Below, in pieces: positions 47,667 through 51,653 of a stretch of 51,653 nucleotides of DNA; the first letter of the stretch is position 1; each line of letters opens with the position of its first letter. A program made the position numbers and the translations under genes. The notes beneath the pieces were generated by a model, which saw only the letters and a list, made by a program, of their open reading frames with translations, was not told the origin of the DNA and made no database searches. The stretch lies in contig NZ_MDDV01000001.1 of NCBI RefSeq assembly GCF_001854885.1, positions 139,437 through 191,089 on the forward strand, written 5' to 3'. This DNA comes from Ensifer sp. LCM 4579. GTDB taxonomy: Bacteria; Pseudomonadota; Alphaproteobacteria; Rhizobiales; Rhizobiaceae.

Positions 47667-49163
47667 ATGTATGAAATCGGACATTTCATCGACGGCAAGC
47701 GCGTCCCCGGCACGAGCGGCCGCGTAAGCAACATCTTCAACCCGGCCACGGGCGAAGTTCAAGGCACCGTGGCGCTCGCGAGCGACGCGGAGCTTGCCGC
47801 TGCGGTGGAAAGCGCCAAGGCGGCTCAGCCGAAGTGGGCGGCCACCAACCCACAGCGCCGTGCCCGCGTCTTCATGAAGTTCGTGCAGCTCTTGAACGAG
47901 CATATGAACGAATTGGCCGAGTTGCTCTCCCGCGAGCACGGCAAGACCATCGAAGATGCCAAGGGCGATGTGGTGCGCGGCCTCGAAGTCTGCGAATTCG
48001 TCATCGGCATCCCGCATCTGCAGAAGAGCGAATTCACGGAAGGCGCCGGCCCCGGCATCGACATGTATTCGATCCGCCAGCCGGTTGGTATCGGCGCCGG
48101 CATCACCCCGTTCAACTTCCCGGCGATGATCCCAATGTGGATGTTCGCCCCGGCAATCGCCTGCGGCAATGCCTTCATCCTGAAGCCTTCAGAGCGTGAT
48201 CCGTCCGTGCCGATCCGCCTCGCCGAATTGATGATCGAAGCCGGCCTGCCGGCGGGCGTGCTCAACGTCGTCAATGGCGACAAGGGCGCGGTCGACGCGA
48301 TCCTGACGAACCCGGATATCGGCGCCGTCTCCTTCGTCGGCTCGACGCCGATTGCCCGCTATGTCTACGGCACCGCCGCGATGAACGGCAAGCGCGCGCA
48401 GTGCTTCGGCGGCGCCAAGAACCACATGATCATCATGCCCGATGCCGATCTCGACCAGGCCGCCAATGCGCTGATCGGCGCCGGCTACGGCTCCGCCGGC
48501 GAGCGCTGCATGGCGATCTCGGTTGCCGTTCCGGTCGGCGAGGAGACCGCGAACCGCCTCATCGACAAGCTGGTGCCGATGGTCGAAAGCCTGCGCATCG
48601 GCCCCTATACGGACGAAAAGGCCGACATGGGACCGGTCGTCACCAAGGAGGCGGAAGCGCGCATCCGGAGCCTGATCGACAGCGGCATCGAGCAGGGGGC
48701 CAAGCTCGTCGTCGATGGCCGCGATTTCAAGCTGCAGGGTTATGAAAACGGCCACTTCATCGGCGGCTGCCTGTTTGACCACGTCACGCCGGACATGGAC
48801 ATCTACAAGACGGAAATCTTCGGCCCCGTTCTCTCGGTCGTTCGCGCCAAGAACTATGAGGACGCCCTGTCGCTGCCGATGAAGCACGAATACGGCAATG
48901 GTGTCGCGATCTACACCCGCGACGGCGATGCGGCGCGCGATTTCGCCTCCCGCATCAATATCGGCATGGTTGGTGTCAACGTTCCGATCCCGGTGCCGCT
49001 CGCCTATCACTCCTTCGGCGGCTGGAAGTCCTCGTCCTTCGGCGATCTCAACCAGCACGGCACGGACTCGATCAAGTTTTGGACCCGGACGAAGACCATC
49101 ACCTCGCGCTGGCCCTCGGGCATCAAGGACGGCGCCGAGTTCTCGATCCCGACCATGCGGTAA
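47667..49163 (+). CDS. mmsA: Methylmalonate-semialdehyde dehydrogenase (CoA-acylating)
   Basis: A 498-residue aldehyde dehydrogenase of the MmsA/IolA subfamily. GSAGERCMAISVAV has the catalytic Cys281, and FGGAKNHMIIMPDADLDQAA shows the Asn in place of the general-base Glu that marks the CoA-dependent members. PFNFPAMIPMWMFAPAIACG and the end FWTRTKTITSRWP are also typical. It converts methylmalonate or malonate semialdehyde to propionyl- or acetyl-CoA in valine and inositol catabolism. AGGAGG lies 8 bases before ATG 47667. Two terminators follow. Confidence 0.95.
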   Translation: MYEIGHFIDGKRVPGTSGRVSNIFNPATGEVQGTVALASDAELAAAVESAKAAQPKWAATNPQRRARVFMKFVQLLNEHMNELAELLSREHGKTIEDAKGDVVRGLEVCEFVIGIPHLQKSEFTEGAGPGIDMYSIRQPVGIGAGITPFNFPAMIPMWMFAPAIACGNAFILKPSERDPSVPIRLAELMIEAGLPAGVLNVVNGDKGAVDAILTNPDIGAVSFVGSTPIARYVYGTAAMNGKRAQCFGGAKNHMIIMPDADLDQAANALIGAGYGSAGERCMAISVAVPVGEETANRLIDKLVPMVESLRIGPYTDEKADMGPVVTKEAEARIRSLIDSGIEQGAKLVVDGRDFKLQGYENGHFIGGCLFDHVTPDMDIYKTEIFGPVLSVVRAKNYEDALSLPMKHEYGNGVAIYTRDGDAARDFASRINIGMVGVNVPIPVPLAYHSFGGWKSSSFGDLNQHGTDSIKFWTRTKTITSRWPSGIKDGAEFSIPTMR

Positions 49164-49168
49164 CCACG

Positions 49169-49204
49169 ACAGCGCCGCGCGTCTTTTCAGACGCGCGGCG
49201 CTGT
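49169..49204 (+). terminator. 16-bp perfect hairpin after mmsA
   Basis: ACAGCGCCGCGCGTCT (49169-49184) pairs perfectly with 49189-49204 around a TTTC loop, 5 bases after the mmsA stop. It has no strong T-run, so it may act with the second hairpin or protect the transcript end. Confidence 0.75.
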
Positions 49205-49222
49205 AGATCTCCTCCCTCTGCT

Positions 49223-49248
49223 GAGCCTCCTTCGGGAGGCTCTTTTTT
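49223..49248 (+). terminator. Intrinsic terminator with TTCG tetraloop
   Basis: GAGCCTCC-TTCG-GGAGGCTC (49223-49242) followed by TTTTTT at 49243-49248 with one C. A canonical Rho-independent terminator closing the mmsA transcript. Confidence 0.9.
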
Positions 49249-49390
49249 GTTGCATGGCGTGCGATCATGCAACTAACGTCGACAAGCCGGGTGATCGTGT
49301 GACGATTCGCACTGTGGTGGACGAACCATGCCGCTGATCGCTTGGGGGGTGCTCACGCAGGGCCGGCCTATCTGATCGAGGGGATACGTC

Positions 49391-50506
49391 ATGGTGTTGG
49401 TCGAACCGTTGCCCGCGCAGAGCGTCGGGCAGGGCAGTTTCGGGCGCGCGGCCGAGGGGAAGGTTCAACGTCTCTCCTTCACGGGCAGCGCCGGTGAATA
49501 TTTCGGAATCTGGATCGTCAATATCCTGCTGACGATCGTCACCCTCGGCATCTATTCGGCTTGGGCCAAGGTGCGCCGCAATCGCTATTTCTACGGCAAC
49601 ACGGTACTGCTCGGCCGCGGCTTCGACTATCACGCCAGGGGTGGCCAGATCCTGATCGGCCGCCTGATCGTCTTTGCCTATCTGGTCCTTTACAATTTTA
49701 TGCTGACCTTCGTGCCCTTCGTCGGCATCGGCCTGGCCGCGGCTCTCCTGTTCCTGGTGCCCTTGCTGCTTGCGCGGGGTCTACGCTTCAGCGCCAGGGT
49801 GACGAGCTACCGCAACGTCCGTTTCGATTTCGTCGGCCGCACCGGCGGCGCGTTCCTTGCCTTCATCGTCGGACCGGTCCTGGCGGCGATCACCCTCGGC
49901 ATTCTGGCACCGCTCGCCAGCCGCTGGACCTATCGTTACATCGGCAACAACCTGCGCTACGGGGACAAGGGCTTTTCGACCGATCCCTCCGTCGGTGCGA
50001 TCTACAGGACCTGGGGCATCTCCGCAGCGGTGATCGTGCTCGGTCTGCTGATCGTCGGCTTCATCGCCTTCCTCAACCTGGCCGTCGTTGCCGCAGCGGT
50101 CGACCCCGATATGCTTCCGCCGGAAATGCAGGTGTCGCTCGGTCTGCTCGCAGCGCTCGCCTATGCCATGGTTCTGGCGATCTTCGGCACGGCGGCGCTC
50201 GTCTATCGCGCCGGCGTCCGCAATGTCGCCTGGTCTGCCACCACCTTCGACGGCAAGCACCGGCTTTTGAGCGACCTCTCGCGTCCGCGCTATGCTTGGA
50301 TTGCCGTCTCGAACTTCGTTTTAACGCTCGTTACCCTCGGCCTCATGCGGCCCTGGGCCGCCGTTCGGATGGCGCGCTATGTCAACGAGCATACGGGCAT
50401 TCGCTTCGACGGGAATGTCGGCGAAGTCTTCTCGGCGAGTGCAGCGCAGGGCTCGGTGGTCGGCGCCGAGTTCATGGATATAGAAGGCTTCGACTTTGGC
50501 TTCTGA
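49391..50506 (+). CDS. DUF898 (YjgN-like) membrane protein (371 aa)
   Basis: Integral inner-membrane protein with about six to eight transmembrane segments. Two repeats begin LSFTGSAGEYFGIWIVNILL and RYAWIAVSNFVLTLVTLGLM, each followed by RxY/RxxRY motifs (KVRRNRYFYG and AAVRMARYVN), the DUF898 signature. Function not established. ATG 49391 has GGGGATACG upstream. Its end overlaps the M48 gene by 11 bases, so the two are co-translated. Such DUF898-M48 pairs are common in rhizobia. Confidence 0.85.
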   Translation: MVLVEPLPAQSVGQGSFGRAAEGKVQRLSFTGSAGEYFGIWIVNILLTIVTLGIYSAWAKVRRNRYFYGNTVLLGRGFDYHARGGQILIGRLIVFAYLVLYNFMLTFVPFVGIGLAAALLFLVPLLLARGLRFSARVTSYRNVRFDFVGRTGGAFLAFIVGPVLAAITLGILAPLASRWTYRYIGNNLRYGDKGFSTDPSVGAIYRTWGISAAVIVLGLLIVGFIAFLNLAVVAAAVDPDMLPPEMQVSLGLLAALAYAMVLAIFGTAALVYRAGVRNVAWSATTFDGKHRLLSDLSRPRYAWIAVSNFVLTLVTLGLMRPWAAVRMARYVNEHTGIRFDGNVGEVFSASAAQGSVVGAEFMDIEGFDFGF

Positions 50507-51551
50507 AGCGGCGGCAATTGCGCAGGGCGAGTGGCATCCGGCGGGATCGAGCCGCTCCGTGCCCTGCCACCTCGTCGACGATGGCGGGCGCCTCGTCGTC
50601 TGCGACGAGACGCAAGCCGAACTTGCAGGCGGCAGCTTGTCCTCGCTGGAGATTTCCGCACGCATCGGCCGCATTCCGCGACGGATCACCTTTCCCGACG
50701 GGTCTCTCTTCGAGACGGTCGAAAACGATGCGGTCGACCGGCTTCTCGTCCGAGCGGGCCGGGGCCGGCACGGGACCATCCATTGGCTGGAGCAGTTCCA
50801 TCCGCGGCTGATCGCCTTCGTCGCCGCAACCATCCTGCTCGGTGTGCTGGTCTACCGCTTTGCGTTGCCTGCGCTCGTGGAGTTGGCCGTCGCCGTCACG
50901 CCTCCGATCGTGCCCCAAATCATGTCGGCAAGCACGCTGGAGACCATGGATCGGACGGTCCTTGGCCCGTCGAAGCTCGACGAGGCGTCGCGCGGCCGAA
51001 TTCTCGACGGGTTTCGACGCATCGCGGCGCTTTCCCCGGGTGGTGAGGCGGCCTACGCGCTAAACTTCCGCGAAGGCGGCCCCGTCGGCCCCAATGCCTT
51101 TGCGCTGCCCGACGGCACGCTGATCCTCACCGACGAACTGGTGGACCTTGCGGGCGGCGATACGGAGATGATCGTCGGCGTGCTGGCGCACGAAATCGGC
51201 CACGTCGAGCACAAGCACAGCCTCCGGCAGATCTATCGTGCCGCGGGCGTTGCCGGGCTCGTCATGCTGATCGCGGGCGACATCGGCTCCGGTGCAGAGG
51301 ACGTCCTGGTGCAGGGGAGCGGACTGCTTGCACTCTCCTACTCGCGCGCGGCCGAGGCCGAGGCGGACCGACATTCCGTCGCGTTGATGATGAGGGCAGG
51401 CTTCGATCCGACCGCGATCGCCCGCTTCTTCGAACTGCTGGAGACGAAGCTTCACGACCGCTCCGAAACAAGCATCTTCTCCACCCATCCCGGCACGCCG
51501 GAGCGCCGCAAGGCCATTCTGGATCTGATCGCCACAGAGCGGAAGGACTGA
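50496..51551 (+). CDS. M48-family metalloprotease (351 aa)
   Basis: Zinc motif LAHEIGHVEHKHS with H232, E233 and H236, and a downstream Glu in AEAEADRHSVAL as third ligand. An N-terminal beta-rich cytoplasmic region (residues 1-105) precedes one transmembrane segment (FVAATILLGVLVYRFALPAL, about 109-128), so the peptidase domain lies outside the cytoplasm or is membrane-associated. M48 enzymes of this type assist envelope proteostasis. It begins at TTG 50496, overlapping the DUF898 stop; no in-frame ATG is nearby. Confidence 0.85.
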   Translation: MASEAAAIAQGEWHPAGSSRSVPCHLVDDGGRLVVCDETQAELAGGSLSSLEISARIGRIPRRITFPDGSLFETVENDAVDRLLVRAGRGRHGTIHWLEQFHPRLIAFVAATILLGVLVYRFALPALVELAVAVTPPIVPQIMSASTLETMDRTVLGPSKLDEASRGRILDGFRRIAALSPGGEAAYALNFREGGPVGPNAFALPDGTLILTDELVDLAGGDTEMIVGVLAHEIGHVEHKHSLRQIYRAAGVAGLVMLIAGDIGSGAEDVLVQGSGLLALSYSRAAEAEADRHSVALMMRAGFDPTAIARFFELLETKLHDRSETSIFSTHPGTPERRKAILDLIATERKD

Positions 51552-51558
51552 CGGCATC

Positions 51559-51653
51559 TAGAGCCTTTCCGGGTTAAATGGAAACGATTCTGTTGGCTCA
51601 AGCGGAGCGGAATGTTTGCCCGGCTGGCGCGCGGCGTAGCCAAGCATACGGCC
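51559..51653. repeat. Possible rhizobial intergenic repeat at window end
   Basis: After the M48 stop the sequence AGAGCCTTTCCGGGTTAAAT and GGAAACGATTCTGTTGGCTC resembles a family of short intergenic elements I associate with rhizobial genomes. Only one copy is visible, and the window ends at 51653, so this is tentative. Confidence 0.3.

Overview
The window is high-GC alphaproteobacterial DNA, most likely from the Rhizobiaceae (Sinorhizobium/Ensifer-like). The evidence is the phage gene families, the codon bias, and a chromosomal flank with a LysR regulator divergent from a methylmalonate-semialdehyde dehydrogenase. About 41 kb is the right-hand part of a lambda-organised siphophage prophage. 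Its left end, presumably with integrase and excision genes, lies outside the window. Host or accessory DNA follows.

Region 1 (1-5340, minus strand) is a tightly overlapped early-left operon of small phage genes, including DUF4326, DUF5131 (Gp37/Gp68), a ribbon-helix-helix-like protein and an XRE regulator. It also contains two tiny genes of 35 and 39 codons. Region 2 (5340-7750) is the genetic switch: a LexA/CI-type repressor on minus, a Cro-like protein on plus, and three matching operators of the form TATACG-N4-CGTATA, two in front of the left operon and one in front of cro. A strong terminator follows cro. Region 3 (7755-17577, plus) is the early-right operon: a CII-like regulator, an OmpR-type winged-helix protein, four methyltransferase-like proteins (one with a degenerate SAM motif), a lambda-O-like initiator with a probable iteron origin inside its coding sequence, and finally a NusG-family protein. 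A hairpin terminator between the NusG-like gene and the structural genes suggests a Q/tR'-like late switch.

Region 4 (17782-37050, plus) holds packaging, head and tail genes. It has a lambda GpA-type terminase and portal, an S49 protease with a nested scaffold, a Mu gpT-type capsid protein, a gpG/gpGT -1 frameshift at A AAA AAC, a tape measure and a tip protein. The tailspike resembles K1-phage endosialidases. A free-standing HNH endonuclease with three zinc knuckles sits antisense between two tail genes. Next to the tailspike, on the opposite strand, is a gene with bacterial sialyltransferase/polysialyltransferase motifs, possibly a lysogenic-conversion gene acting on the polymer the tailspike attacks. 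Region 5 (38833-41181) is lysis: a lambda R-like transglycosylase with a C-terminal membrane anchor, Rz/Rz1-like overlapping genes, a LydA-like holin, and a minus-strand two-gene operon with a clear promoter and operator.

Region 6 (41686-46313) is an accessory block of five genes whose products are exported or membrane-anchored, one of them a trypsin-like protease. Region 7 (46672 to the end) is chromosomal: LysR regulator, mmsA with two terminators, a DUF898 membrane protein and an M48 metalloprotease. No rRNA, CRISPR array, complete tRNA, transposase or integrase was seen. Family assignments rest on recognising motifs by eye; no database search was run.
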